Of a DNA stretch of 64,000 nucleotides, positions 46,031-60,584 are shown in pieces. The position numbers and the translations under genes are program-made. Each line of letters begins with the position of its first letter. Position 1 is the stretch's first letter. A model generated the notes under the pieces. That model had not been told where the DNA came from and did not search any database. It was given only the letters and a program-made list of their open reading frames with translations. Origin of the DNA: Fennellomyces sp. T-0311. Its lineage: Eukaryota; Mucoromycota; Mucoromycetes; Mucorales; Lichtheimiaceae. The stretch is from NCBI GenBank assembly GCA_025266875.1, contig JALLLT010000021.1:62001-126000 (forward strand), written 5' to 3'.

Positions 46031-48523
46031 TACTAGAGAAAAGGAGAAGAAATCAAATATCCTGAACCATCGTGTATATACGTAATTACAAGGTAGGTTC
46101 AACCGGGCCGACAATATGCAGCCGCCAAAAAAAGCAAAACAGATAAATTGTATAGGAGCATTCCAGAGGCTCTTGAACGAATATAACCGTGGCTGTTATA
46201 ATATATATCTACCTGTCAATAGAAGCTGTTCGAATGTTCTTACACATGCTTTATCACTATTAAGAAGTTGTTTGTTAAAAAACTTAAAGTCGCACACAAA
46301 ATGTATCATCGTGGTTAGCTTGCCGACGTTTTAACCGAATTCAATAAATAGTAGCTAATTTGACGACGGTATTAGCTATTGATGCAAGGCAAACGATATC
46401 TCTACATACTGTCTGTATGTACTCTATAGTGTTTGCTTCATTTATGTTTCTTCTTCCTGATTAATTCTGAAAAAGCATTGATCAAAGGCATTATGCAGTT
46501 TGGTTGCAGATCATAAACTAATATCATAATTTGGGGTGGCTATTAGGCGAATAGTATAATTATTCTGATGATGGCGAAGGTAGCGCATTTGTTATAATCC
46601 GAGAGTAATGCCGTTGTAACCAGACGTGAATCATATGCTCTCATGCGTCCCACTCTCAACACCCATCCCGTCATCTTATTGATAGAAAATCCAATCAGAA
46701 TCAGTATAAACTTTTATTATAAAGCTGATATAATATAGTCAGATATTGCCTTCCACTTCCTTCGGATTTTACAAACTCTACAGAAGGAGTTACCGTTTAT
46801 TGCAAATTCACTCTATTTGCAAAAGTAGCTACTGTGTAAAAGAAAATTGTTTGTAAAAGAAATTCTGTGTGAAACAGGGTTCACAATGTAGGTTGTAACA
46901 AAGGAAATAGAAGGGTGAGTTAACTAAATACAGATGTAAGCTCTTATTTGGGCTTTTGACAAGGTATGGTCAAGATTCTTGAGATCAGTTTAACTGCTTT
47001 ATTTCGTTCGATATAACAAGGGTATTTATAAGTTTCTGTGAAAAAGCTGTCTGTGGATAAAGCAGATGTGCTGGAAGTACAATGTGAGATAAGCTGCAAG
47101 TACAACTAGTAAAAGGTCCAGGTGGAAAAGAAGATAAATAAGAGTGCAGATGCACCATATAATAGAATAAGACGGTAGCTTGGGAAGATTAGAACAAGGA
47201 AAAGGTCATGTGCATGCTGGAAAGAGAGATGGTAGCATGAACAGAAAGGGGCAGAGAAAAGCCTAACTTGGAAAATATTTACTTTTCCAAAAAAGGTTAG
47301 CGTGAATACTATTCAGTATCATCAAAAAGCTGTCTCAGAGTATCATAAAGTTTGGCTTGGTTTACTACCCACCAGCCGATTTTTCTCCCTTGAATTCTTT
47401 CTCATGTACATTTATTATGCTTCTGCTCTGTTCTGGTACCACTAATTTCATTGTTGAAAAAAGATATAGCTGCTATGAATTTATACGTTTATATGCAGCA
47501 ATTACACTTCTTTTACTTTCTGCCTTTGAAAATACTTCAAGAGGTGTATACAAAGTGTTCATTAGCTTGTGTATGGTTACAAATGTTTTCGCGCCTCTGG
47601 CTGCGCAATTCCCACGCCATTTTTGGCACATTACCGCTGTTGATATTCGATAAGTCAGGTGCACCGTGTCTATTATCTACTCTATTGTAATACTGCACAT
47701 AATTACAGCTACGTATCAGCACCTATAAAGCAAGTTAGATATCATGAAGCTCGTAAAACGCTGTTATCGCTGTATCACATTGGCCAAGGTACTGAATTCA
47801 ATGTGGACTGTTTAGATATAAGGCTATGTGAATCTTACCTTTAGGATTTAGCTTAGGAACGCCGCTAAACCCGCTGCATTTAAGCCGACTTACCGTAGTT
47901 GCATACGGTTCTCCACTTATAGGCTTTATATTTATAATGAAATATACACTAAAGCAATGGATGTAGTGAAGGAAAGGTGTGGTGAAACGTTACGGGTCTT
48001 GTGAAGTTAGTTGTCTGTTAGTGATTATCTCACACAAAGGAGCGGCGCCACTCAAAAAGAAGTATAAATAAGGAATTCAATTTCAATTCTTGCTTATGTC
48101 CCATATCACCGTTTGTTATTCACACTATATAACAGGGGTTAGTTTACCATCACGATAGAGAGGATATTCATACTCATAACTATATTTTTACACATGATAG
48201 CTCTGTTAACTTTTACTCCCTTTGCAGTTTATTGAAACCCTTACTTTTTATTACTCAAGTCCCACTTACAGTGTAATATCATGATGCATTGCTACGTCTC
48301 GATGCTGTGGATTTGCTAGATAAGCGGCGCGAAGTAACAAATTCTCGTCAATGACATATTATTATTTACTACGCAACGGGAAACACGTAGGAAAAGACGT
48401 GGATTGATCAATTATATTTCAAGACTATCGAAAACATCGTAATACTTAAAAAAAGGAGACCAAGTCTTCCATATTAAATACAAGGATTGCGGTGTAGCAG
48501 TATCGATATATCAAACGGGTACA
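46031..48523. other. Intergenic, AT-rich, no supported gene
   Basis: Nothing recognisable on either strand. The hydrophobic open frames at 47357-47690 are in AT-rich DNA and have no family. Immediately before the GATA factor ATG (48524) there is an A-rich stretch but no clear TATA box. Confidence 0.4.
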
Positions 48524-49630
48524 ATGCAACGAACCATCGACTTAGATAATTATAAACCAGAGGAATCTTTTGGCTTTCAACCGAACGTTTATTCGCATGA
48601 GGAGGTGTCACAAGATATAGTTGTCGCTTACGACGGTGCCAGTATCATACAAGGCATGCACCAGGCTGAGCCACTATTTCTTACGCAGCCGGTTTCCTTT
48701 CTCACAACCCCAAGAATAATGTACGGACAAATTCAGGACGAACTCCAGCCGATTCAAAATTATACACCGCCATACAGTATGTCAGATATCCAATTCCATG
48801 GACCAGAGCAAGATGTGATAAATGACAGTACTTGGTACGATGTCCCAAATACCCTAGTTGCGCCGCAACAAATTGCCGCAGCGCCATCGTTGACGGATAT
48901 TCCCTGGGCGGAGGACCCGAATACCGATAAGCAGGGAACTGACCAAATCATACTCCCTACCGTGATCACGTCGTCCACTAGTTCGGTTCAATGTTTCAAT
49001 TGTAAGGTCACTCGTACACCTTTGTGGCGCCGAACCCCCGATCGCGAACACCTTTTATGCAACGCATGTGGTCTTTACTATAAGCAAACTGGTAGACGCC
49101 GATCTACTTCTCGAAATAGACAACAACGGGCAAAAGCGGTGCAACAAAAATTGTCCTCATCGGAAAAAGAGCCATTTCGATGTGTGAACTGCAACCGAAC
49201 AGAAACCCCATTATGGCGAAAAAATAGTCGAAAAGAAACTATATGCAATGCTTGTGGTAAAGTACAGAACCAAAATTGCGCCTTTTGCTCATTTTACTAA
49301 CTCTAATTCTGTTATGAAGGTCTTTATGCCAAAGTACACCAAAAGGATCGTCCAGTTGGGATGCATAAAACGGAAATTAAACATCGTAGGCCGTCGAGCT
49401 TGTTTTATATTTATGACAATTCAGAAACATATGATGCGGTTTCAAGAGCATTATCCTCCGGATTTAATGGAAATGATCCCAAATATATATCTGAAGTGAT
49501 AAATTTGGGCACCAAGGATGCGGTAAAAGATGAGCTCAAGATAGCCAAACGTCGATGTGATTTCTTGGAAGTCGTACTATCCTATATGGAGAACAACAAC
49601 CATTCACCAGAGGAACAATGCAACTTGTAG
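48524..49630 (+). CDS. Two-finger GATA-type transcription factor
   Basis: Two exons (48524-49256 and 49320-49630) give 347 aa. The N-terminal 155 residues are acidic and rich in Q, P, Y and T, likely activation or low-structure sequence. Finger 1 is C-x2-C-x18-C-x2-C (CFNCKVTRTPLWRR, then CNACGLYYKQ) and is followed by a basic stretch (GRRRSTSRNRQQR). Finger 2 is C-x2-C-x17-C-x2-C (CVNCNRTETPLWRK, then CNACGLYAKVHQKDRP). The intron splits the last Cys-Gly of finger 2 and its removal restores CNACGLYAK. A short helical C-terminus follows. The linker lacks the Cys-rich motif of the iron repressors SreA/Fep1, so direct assignment to iron control is not supported; nitrogen or other control is equally possible. 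Confidence 0.9.
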
Positions 49631-50900
49631 TGTGTATATCTTCCAACGGTTCGTCCAGGCGGTGCCTCATACGTTTGATATGCTGTATACAATATCCATT
49701 GCAGTGTCCATATCCTTTATCATTTTTTTCTTATCTTTTCCGCATGATATCCTTTCTCGTTAAAATAGCAGCTACGATGTTTTAGGTTTTTCTATATTTT
49801 GCTTTTCAATGTTGCTGCGGCGCGCAATTAAAACACACATATACAGATGCGGGAGTTGGGTCGAGACTATCCGTGATCCGTGAGTTTTATCGTGAAGAAA
49901 AAACAAACACTAGCTGCACTTATTGCGTAAGTTCACTATTTTCAGAACAAAATTCAAAACCTCTTGTTTTAAGGAAGCATCATTAGGAATTCGGCTAACT
50001 TTAAAACAAATAGCACGTCGGTACGTAACATTAGTTTGCACAGTCAATCGGTTATTTACACGTACAAATAAATTTATTTCATGGAGCATTGTCTACTAGT
50101 GTCCTATAGAGAAAGAATTTATGATAGTGTCGTCACGACGTATCGTTTAGTATAGTGAACCCCGTTTTTTCCTCACCCTCGGAATATTTTGCCAGTCTTT
50201 GGTATTCCATCCGCATAGGGGAAAAGAGAGACCACTGTATGTAATTTATAATGGGAAAGAGACCGCATCTGTAGCCAATTTTAGGCATACGAAAGTATTC
50301 AGAAAGGTGCCGCATTCCAAGCATGATAGAATGTTCCACGTGGTGTCCATTTAGATATCTGTTTGGATATAGGATCTATGGCTAATGCGCAGCTTTTAAA
50401 ATAGTCAGATGTGGCTAATCTCTATTTAACCTTTTGTTTATCTTTGCTACTAGTATCCAGGGTATCTGTTTATCTATAGAGGGAGTATCCACATATGTAG
50501 AAGTAAACTTCAGAAATATCTTCAAGATTAAGATGTATGTACAACTATATGGGTGCGTAGAATTTCCAACAGTGCAGGTAATGGACTAAGCAGTCAATAT
50601 TGTTCTATAAGGTTTTAATACTGGTATCTTAAAGTGTGATGGCATGATGAAATCTTGGAAGAGATACGAAGCTTCGGGCACCCACAGGATAGCAAATATT
50701 TGGAACAGCCAATAAAAATTTATAAATTAATGAATTGTAGAAAAATAGAACGGTGGTGGCCTGGGACAGATGCAACATAAACAAAAGGCAACGGTTACTT
50801 CGAATGGTCTAGGTATGTATCTCGTATTGCAAAAAGTGCGATGACAACGTAAGTTCCTCTTATTGCATTACGAATTACCGATAGCAGAGCTCCACGTTTC
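49631..50900. other. AT-rich intergenic region
   Basis: No gene or repeat structure could be supported. A minus-strand open frame at 50133-50339 is short and featureless. Confidence 0.4.
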
Positions 50901-51379
50901 CTAGTATGACCAATCAACTGTTCGTTTGCTATATCGAATGTGCGCTATTTTACCCTCTGTTGTGATCATGTAGTCCCATGTTTGATTATGCTCGAGAATC
51001 CAGCCGTTGCTATATTTACAAGTGACCGTTCCAGCACTGTTAACAGGACTTCGCTTTTGTGCGATAGAATTAAAGTGGTCACGATGATGTGAGATGGCTT
51101 CCGAAGGAACCATTATATGAAAATTGTCTCCGCTGTCCGTGAAATGACGTCGTCATGACAACATATTTTTATCATCTCCAAATTGCATGACTTCCCCAAA
51201 ATGATCCATAGTTTCTTTACGTAGTGCGGTATTGCATAACCCTGGAATACTTTGGAGATAGAACTTCTTGCATCTTGGTGTCTCAATGGATGGTGACACA
51301 TTGATGGAGCCATGATGTCAATATAACGCGTAGCCAGGGCATGATGTGTATCGCCCTCCAAATATATATACCGAGACAC
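50901..51379 (-). pseudogene. Possible decayed gene of unknown family
   Basis: Two minus-strand frames abut: 51379-51113 and 51113-50901, with TAATG shared, so the second begins in another frame at the stop of the first. The second contains TVTCKYSNGWILEHNQTWDY, then GKIAHIRYSKRTVDWSY, which reads like a compact aromatic-rich domain; I recall similar strings in uncharacterised Mucorales proteins but cannot name a family. The arrangement suggests one gene broken by a frameshift. Confidence 0.3.
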
Positions 51380-51684
51380 AGGTAGTACATACTTTGTCTC
51401 TAAGATATGATGATTTCAGCAGTGTTTGATCACAATTGCTATGAATAAGGAAACAAGCACACATCATCGATCGTCATCATCAATGCGAGGAGTATATGCA
51501 GGAAGCGGGCATTATACCAAGCACGTTGCTCCAGATAAGAAAGTATTCAATACACTAAAGAATTTAAAGGAAGTTCTGATAGCTTCTAATCCATACAAAG
51601 ATGGGTGTTCTTAGAAGCTCGATCAACGAAGCAATTGCTGGTTTCGCATCATTTCTTGTGATACAGTTACGCAAAGTAATTCGT

Positions 51685-51759
51685 TAGTTCTAAAGTTATT
51701 ATTTATTTCTGAGAGTTATTATACGTGCTCCTATAGGTAGTAGATCTCTCCCTTGCGGT
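51685..51759 (-). repeat. Retroelement 3'-tail motif, copy B
   Basis: Read on the minus strand, it begins ACCGCAAGGGAGAGATCTAC and ends AACTTTAGAACTA. It lies about 300 bp beyond the 3' end of the minus-strand pol relic, the same relation as copy A to its relic. Confidence 0.65.
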
Positions 51760-52059
51760 ATGTATATGCTTTTAAAGCATTAGAAGGAGATTGGAGGGTC
51801 CATGCTTGAAAAATTCCATAATGGCGAAAAAAAGCAGGCCTGTGTGATAAGAAATAATAAACACTGGGAGTAAACCTGTTATACAAATTAAGAAGCTTAC
51901 ATGAGGACACGTGTCATGTGTGAGACCTTCTAGGGGAATCAGATAGGTGTTGGTTGCCTTCGTCGTTTGGGTGAATCAAGTTGTCGATTTCGTAGAGAAC
52001 TCGTAGCAGCACTGACCAAATTTTCTCCCATTCGCCACGGATAAGAACGACATCTGTGT

Positions 52060-53560
52060 GCGGGAGACACTACATGATATAGTCGACGGAATGTACGTCA
52101 GCGTCGAGCTCTGGTATATTTCCGAATGCGTCCATTAGTTCGTGCATTTGTGTTGCCACAAGCTGGCAGATAGCAAAGTATTCGTCCTTAACCTTGATTT
52201 GTCCATCGGGACAGTCTGGCGGGTTGTACGTCGGTGCAAGCCAGTACAGTCTCCAGTTAATTATGTAGCCGATGTCGATCATTCATTGTTGTTTCGAGGT
52301 AGAGTATTGGATCCACTATTTGTGTCCGTCGTAAGCAGTGTACTGTTTTGGAGGCTTTGGCTCTTGCTTCAAACTCTTCATTTCGCTTGCTGTCGACCGC
52401 TGCTTGTACCGGGTGCTTTGGTGGAGTTGGCACACTCTGCGGCTTTTTAAGTTTCCTGTTGATCGGTTTGCTTGTTGTCAATTGTCGCCATTGTTGGTCG
52501 CAGGGCTTGCCTTTCGATAGAATTGATAGCTCAACAGTGCAAACCATGGTCGACGATATTAGAGATTGGAGAGTGTCGTATTCCCGACATACACTATCAT
52601 CCATGGTTACATGCTTTTCCTTCTTTATGCTATATCCGCTGTCATTACGACATCAACAACCGTACAGTTATCGATTGCTTTATTTGCTCTTATGTGCAGC
52701 CTTGATTCGGGTTTACCGATTGTAAGGCAACTTCTTTAACTTGGTTCTATATGTTCTTCGGCTCCTTCATCTATAAGGCAAGATCATATGAAAGTCGGCA
52801 ATAACATGGATTATAGGCTTATTAGACAAAGCATTCGCCTTCTTCGTCCCAAACTCATCAACAGTATAAATAGAGAGCAGTTTTCCTCAATAAAACATAA
52901 TCTTATTTTGGTCTCGTCATTTTGAAAGCCTTCTTCAATTGAGCGATACTACAGAGAGGTATTCTAACCTTGAGTTGAAGTGTACGTGCCTGTATATGCA
53001 TTGATGGCAGATCCGCCATCACCATTGGAGCAATAGTTAAGGAATGTGTTGACATATTTTGGCTTTTAGTCATCTTGATACATCCCCCCTGTGCTTGTTC
53101 TAGCTTGTCCACTTGCTCCACCGAGAGTGCTAGAGTTACGAGGCCGTATTTGAGGTCTGGGCGGACAAAAGATCGATAGATTCACAACGCTGGCCAGAAC
53201 CCAATGCCATATTGGTACATGCCGAGTTAACACAATAGGGTCATACTATCTGTCGCTTCCGATACACATTAGTTTATGAGCTGGTTCAAGTCGATACCTT
53301 GGTATGTGAATGGAGGCCCGAGATACTGGAACTAGCAACTCCGTTGGCTGATGTTTCGTATATGTTATAGTGTCTCGGTCGTGGATGGCTGCTATTGTTA
53401 GCTGGTGATTCGATGAACGCACACTTGCCTGGGTCCCATTGGTAACTATACACTTTTGAATGGAGTTCCGCGACCTTCAGCCGTTGTACCATGCTTTGTG
53501 ATGAGCCCAGCAATACTACATCATCTGTGTATAGCAAAGAAGATACATACTATTACTCGG
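52060..53560 (-). pseudogene. Non-LTR retroelement relic with reverse transcriptase motif (copy B)
   Basis: The minus strand at 53537-53286 reads LYTDDVVLLGSSQSMVQRLK, then SYQWDPGKCAFIES, which is the YxDD catalytic box and following block of a LINE-type reverse transcriptase. Farther downstream, after many stops and frameshifts, 52.6-52.07 kb gives LRRTQIVDP, MNDRHRLHN, NWRLYWLAP and LMDAFGNIPELDAD, homologous to the relic at 8.46-9.03 kb. The element is inactive: the middle part (52.6-53.3 kb) contains stops in every frame. Confidence 0.65.
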
Positions 53561-56175
53561 GCAGAGCCATTATCATTCCACGTCGCTCGGCCATGCTCCT
53601 TGTTATCAACCCCATGTGTTATGCTGAGGCTTCTGTATTTTTAGTAGATATTGGAGGCCGTGTGGAGAATCAGAAGGTTTTCCAAAGTAGTTCGTTAATT
53701 TAGCAGCTGTATTAACAGCAGCGACTGCGTCTGGAGGAGCGTTAAAAGCGTTTAGTGCTTGACTTTGTAGAAGAAAGCATAGTTCTGAAAATGTACTTAC
53801 GGTTCAAACCTTCTGCGAGATACTGCGCTTGCATATTGCACTTGCAACCCTGATAGTTAACAGTAACGATAAGCTATCGAAGATAATGGAGTTCAATGAC
53901 GTTTATAAACTTGAAATGGAAAAAAATATTTCAGCAAATGTAGTACGTACATGGGCGAATATGAATTCTGTAATATTCAAGATACTTTGCCACATACACT
54001 TGCTACTGGTGTATACTATCAATGCTACGGACTTGTAGTACTCGCGCAACGATTGAAATAAAATAGACATTAGATTGATAAGTACAAATGATATGTTTAT
54101 TCATCGATAATATAATGTAATAGATAATCTTTCTCAACTAGAAATTGGCGGATCTATCTCTCATTGCTGGCGATGTGAAGGCGAATATTTGCGTCCATAA
54201 ATGGTAATCGGCATACTTGCGCAATAAAGTGATGATATTTGATTAATAACTGTTTCATGCCTGCGAAACGATATAGTTATTGGATTGGGCAAGAGATATT
54301 AACAGGCCACGAAGGAAGTAGCTTTTGTTCAGTTTGCGCACTATGTATACAGGATTTCCAAAAATAATGTCGCTCTTCAAAAAAATTATGTCGCCAAGGC
54401 AAAATTTCTATAATACAAAATATACAGTGGCATCCATTTTTGAAGCGACTTTGATTTCTCTAGGTAGCGACAGAACTTCTTGGAAACGCTATACATGTAT
54501 CTTCATTCAATACTATGTAAGATTTGACGTTAATGCCTTACTAATCTAAAAAAAATCGGGTACGTATTATATAAGGGGATAATTACAACAAGTCGTCGTA
54601 AAGATTGTGGAGTCTCACTCCTTTGATAACAATGATACAAGCAGCCGTACCGCTATAGATTTTCCCCTTGAAATAATGTACAAATCAGCGATCAATGTTA
54701 GGAAGCCTCGTTGTCTCATAATCTTCCATTAACTTCGATAGTATGTAACCTCAGTAGCTGACCAAAACAGTTCCACAGCACTGTGATCGATAAAACGGAC
54801 TTGATTTCGATATCGAAATGGAGAAATTTCGAAAACACCACGACGATCAAACAAATTTTCTATGGGTTTCTAGTACATCTCGATCGACTGTATTGCTACG
54901 ATATTTCAACCCTAGAAAGGCAAGTGCGAGGTTTTTTTTCGATCACATGGCATATGATCGAAGCACGACGAAAAATCCCCCCCCCAAAGTATGCATAGTT
55001 ACCAATTAATTATTCAACATCTTTATCCAGCATAACATATATTACTATGTAATGGACAGCCGAATTACTTCTGGCGTAATCGTATAAGAGGAGTGTTACT
55101 CAAACAGCAAAAAAAAAATCCACAGTCAGATTAAAAGCCGCCATTCGTTGTTATTTCCTCAGCACTAAAGCTTAGAAGCTCGTACCACGAAAAAACTAAG
55201 CGGCAAGCACTTCGCGAAAAAGTGCGCTAAACACCAGTTTCTATATGCACACGCGCCGCCGTGATACTAAAAAAATACTAGCGCTGCATGGTAAAAAAAG
55301 TCTGTGCGCGGAGCAAGGAAGAATATGTGTAAGGTTATGTTACACCATATGATTTTTTGTTCATATCCGCCAAGGAAACGGAAACTTGATGTTCAGGAAG
55401 TCTCGGGAATATATTTTGAGAAATGGAAGCATTTGGAATTTTCAATTAATTCCCATATACGCAACGGTGTCGAAAAAATAGAACATCACAGATCAAGTCG
55501 GTTTTTTTTCTACACATTTCATGGAACGAAAGAGAAGAAAGAGATAAAACACATACAGATGAAAAGCACGGGGAACTTTGTGGTATGTTATACCGCTAAT
55601 CGTACACACGACAACAACACTTTTGTCACCTATCACTAAAACCATGGGAACCCGATAAACCTTGGCTGTAACCAATGGCAAGGGCCCATGGGGCATAATC
55701 GAAAAATGTCCAAAAGTAGGTTCGGACCTTGGGGAAGTTGCTCACCCGCCGGACCTGTACGAGTCCACAAAAAATTTTATTTGATAGTTATCAACCTTGG
55801 AATTGCGGGTGTAGTATATCGCCATGGCAACTCTCGACGTGGCTACTGCAGTACCCATGGCAGCGACAAAGGCCGGGAGGGAGAATGACATGTTGTAACT
55901 AGTCTTAAACTTTAACAAGGACGCCACGGGTTTCCGGGCCTTTCAGCCACAAAGCAACTCAGGTAGGTTTAAAGTTGGCTGGTGCTCCAACCAATTTCCT
56001 TGGCTTAATGATCCCAAGTTGCCGGGACCTGAAAAAAAGAATGGAAAAAGAGAAAAAACAGGATGTTGTGCGTTTCTTTGGTTTTTCCTTTCCCAAAAAT
56101 ATATATTGCTTCCACGGCTCATAACAGCCTCTTTTTCCTTAACTATTTTGCCCAACAACATCCCTCCGCTCTCGA
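53561..56175. other. AT-rich intergenic region
   Basis: No gene is supported. The open frames at 54325-54549, 54783-54998 and 55304-55639 lack known domains. The last few hundred bp (from about 55670) has higher GC and may contain the promoter of the following small gene. Confidence 0.4.
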
Positions 56176-56855
56176 ATGGACAAGACGCTTTCCGATTATG
56201 ACCAAAGTCTTGAAGAGCTGGAGCGGCAACGAGAGCATCTCGAACTTGTAATGAAGAAGATGGGGCAGGAATGGGAAGAAAGGTAGGAGCGCGTAGTTCA
56301 TTTTGAATGCGATTGATCGAATGGGATGGCTAATGGAGCGTCTGTATTTATAGTGGTGCGGGCATTGGCTGGATGGGGTCACTCGAAATTAGCGGTAATC
56401 CGGACGCAACGACGGCAAACGACGATACGACGGATTCCAGACCCAATACACAACAACGGCAACAGGAGTCTATGCCAGACCGATACCCAGTAACGCCACT
56501 CTCCCCGGAATCTTGTAGCCCAGACGAGGTGGAGCCTAAGCCATTGCTGAATTTGATGCAACAACATCCGACGGGACCTTCTCCGGATTACCTCCAGTCA
56601 TTACTCAACGTAAATGAGGCGCTGCTGGCACAGAGTCTTATCGCGAAACCCACGGAAAGTGCGCATCCCGAACTGCAGCTTGGGCTACCGAATGCTCGTT
56701 TGGACGACGCGGCTGCGTCGATTCTGTCTCCACCAATCACACCAGAGGAATACTCGCAAGTCCGTGCATCGTGCGTAAGCCGGTCCAACTCACTCGCCAA
56801 ACGCGCTGTGCGTCCATCTAATACTGCATCAACATCAACATCTGAAGCACCATGA
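56176..56855 (+). CDS. Small protein with N-terminal coiled coil, family not recognised
   Basis: Two exons, 56176-56282 and 56354-56855, give 202 aa; the intron is phase 2 and joins WEE to SGAGIGWMG. The first 35 residues form a heptad-like helix (YDQSLEELERQREHLELVMK). It is followed by a short conserved-looking segment (GAGIGWMGSLEISGNPD). The rest is Ser/Pro/Thr-rich with clustered SP and TP sites (RYPVTPLSPESCSPDE), as in regulated adaptor or transcription-associated proteins. A second patch, DYLQSLLNVNEALLAQSLI, may be helical. No function is proposed. The start is the first ATG after a CT-rich leader. Confidence 0.65.
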
Positions 56856-57871
56856 TTTTCTTTTTCTTTCCTCCATTCATTCATATTAGCACATGATATC
56901 CCCCTTCTATGGCATGCAAGCAAAACCCTCATCTATAGCATTTCTACTACTATCTTCATCTGTAACCACAACACACTTTCCTCGGCGTCCCTGATGCTGG
57001 TTATCAGGAGCCCTTAAATACATCTACGCGTATGGTATGAAGCATTTGTCCTGTCCAATATCCTTAGAGAGCTATCACTGGTCTCACTTCAAGCGGAGCG
57101 GCAATTTGCTGACATCTGAAAAAGAAAACCCAGGAGGGCCAGGATGGAAAGCCATGGAGCAAGAGAAGCAGAGAGAAAGAGAGGGAGCGCTGTATATATG
57201 CGTGTCTCAGGAAGTAGAGATTGAGATATAAATATCCACCATGTGGGGCACTTCCCTCGACCCCAACGTGCCTTGGCCCGCTTAGTGATGATCTGAGTCC
57301 GGAAAAAATTATGGTTCCCATGCGATCGGAAGGATGGGGGGAGGGAGGCTGTGTGCGTGCGTGTGTGATGCTGGATGATGTGATAATATTGTTGCTGGGC
57401 AGCGGGCAGCCAGAAAATACATAGCAAAGCTTTTAGACAAGGCTAGACTTGATATGGGCCGGGTATATGGCACCGTCGATCCCTATTTCCCTTTTTGACC
57501 TGAACGGAACTGTAGGGTTGCCAAGAAACGAATAAAATTTGCTCCATTCACCACCGTTAATTAAAGAGGGTATACGCGAGGAGGATCTAAACCCGAAAAG
57601 GCATCGAACAGTGCCCGCTCTGTGAAAGTGACGGACAAGGAGGAGTTTTTTTGCCCACTGGGGGATCGACGAGGTAGATCATCTGCAGAAAAAATTCATT
57701 GGCTCCTGTGTTATGAACTTTGAAGCTAAATGACCCAGCTTGCCTATACTAAATGAAGCATGGCCCCACTCTCGTTTCTTGTTGAAAAAAGTAAAAGAAA
57801 CATAAATTCTGCTTTTTTTTCTAAGCCCTTTCTTCTTTCGCTTCCACACACACTCTTTCTTTTAACTTAAT
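56856..57871. other. Intergenic promoter-like region
   Basis: No coding frame is supported. There are GT-rich words near 57350-57375 and a pyrimidine-rich stretch 57810-57865 immediately before the C2H2 gene, which fits a fungal leader and initiator. A long upstream region is common for regulatory genes. Confidence 0.4.
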
Positions 57872-58966
57872 ATGGATTCCTCGTCCACTCCACAGTTCTA
57901 TCAACAATCGTATTCGTCCAACTATCCTTCCTCAAAACCGTACAACTCGACTGCCGCCGCCGCCGCTGCCGCCGCCGCTGCCGTAGGCTTACCAACACCT
58001 TCGCTTCCTCCGCTGTCGCAACTTTTACCGACTGCCTCGAATACAGTCCGTCATACGGTCTTATCGCATGCACAACCGCCAGTCGCCAGCAGTACCACTA
58101 CCAGCACGTCCTCGTCGCTAAGTGATCCCACCACTGCAGCCGCTGTGGCAGCCGCGACCGTCGATCATCAGCTTCAATACCCGCCTCGCCAGCCTTACTT
58201 TGCACAACCCCAAGCAACCGCTTACGAGCAGCCTGTCGTCCCTTCCAACATTCTGCCCGTCTTCTCCACCACAACGCCGACACCCACGGCTCATCATTTA
58301 CCATCGCCTCCTCAGTCATGCACCGATGGCTTGTCGCCTGCTGCTGTCATGGCTGCTCAGGCCGCTGCCGCCGCCGCTGCATCCAACACTACTCATCATC
58401 CAGTCTCAGCAACAGATCCTAATGCTTCGCAAAAGGTTTTTTCGTTTGTTCCGATCCCCGGTGTCAACCACAAGAAGCGACCTCGGCGCAAGTATCACGA
58501 GGTCGAGCGCCTTTACCATTGCAACTATCCTGGATGCACCAAAGCCTATGGAACACTGAACCATCTGAATGCTCATGTTTCTATGCAGAGTCACGTAAGT
58601 CTTTTGTCATGGCGATAAGGGGAGAGATGTGTAACTGACTTGCCGTTTTAGGGTCCCAAGCGCTTGCCTTCTGAATTCAAAGAGCTTCGTAAGCAGTGGC
58701 GAAAGCAAAAGCGTGAGCGGGAAGCCACTCGTCAACAGCAACAAGAAAACGCAGCAGCTGCAGTGGCGGCAAACAACACACAGTATCACCATCATCAAGC
58801 TGCTGCTGCCGCTGCCGCTCCTCCTCCTCCTCCACCATTCCTTCCTTCCCATTCTAGCACGCCTTCGTACCTTCCGTGGCAGCATCAGCAAGGGTACCCG
58901 GGTCCACCGCATCAGCAGGCAGAGTTCGCTGACTTGGCCACACTTCCCGGTGCGCCCCCCTTCTAA
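57872..58966 (+). CDS. C2H2 zinc-finger transcription factor
   Basis: Two exons, 57872-58594 and 58652-58966, give 345 aa. The N-terminal two thirds is Ala-, Pro- and Ser-rich with homopolymeric Ala runs (about aa 28-37, 164-172) and is probably a disordered effector region. One C2H2 finger is clear: YHCNYPGCTKAYGTLNHLNA, then HVSMQSH (C-x4-C-x12-H-x5-H). The intron falls exactly after the last His. Directly downstream is the basic segment GPKRLPSEFKELRKQWRKQK, which is typical of a conserved fungal class where finger and basic extension together bind DNA. The tail is Gln-, His-, Ala- and Pro-rich. Targets are unknown. Confidence 0.85.
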
Positions 58967-59181
58967 CCTGTGTATAACTCTTTATATCGCAAAACTCCAC
59001 TCACTCACTCAGTTCTCCTCTCCCTCCCGCCTTGTACATAATCTCTTCTCTTTATGCCAGAGGAAAAGATCGAAAATCTAAGGGCATGGCTTGTAACAGT
59101 AACCAAATGTCTTTTTCTTTTTTGTATGACGCAAATTTGTATTTCTTTAAAGTAAAAATCACACAACACAATTCTCCCGAC
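58967..59181. other. Convergent 3' spacer
   Basis: This 215-bp segment separates the stops of the C2H2 gene and CSN5; it must hold both 3' ends. Confidence 0.5.

Positions 59182-60584
<1,403 letters not shown>

Noticed and set aside
47357..47690. Two overlapping hydrophobic open frames
   Set aside because: AT-rich DNA gives Leu/Phe/Tyr-rich frames by chance; no gene structure.
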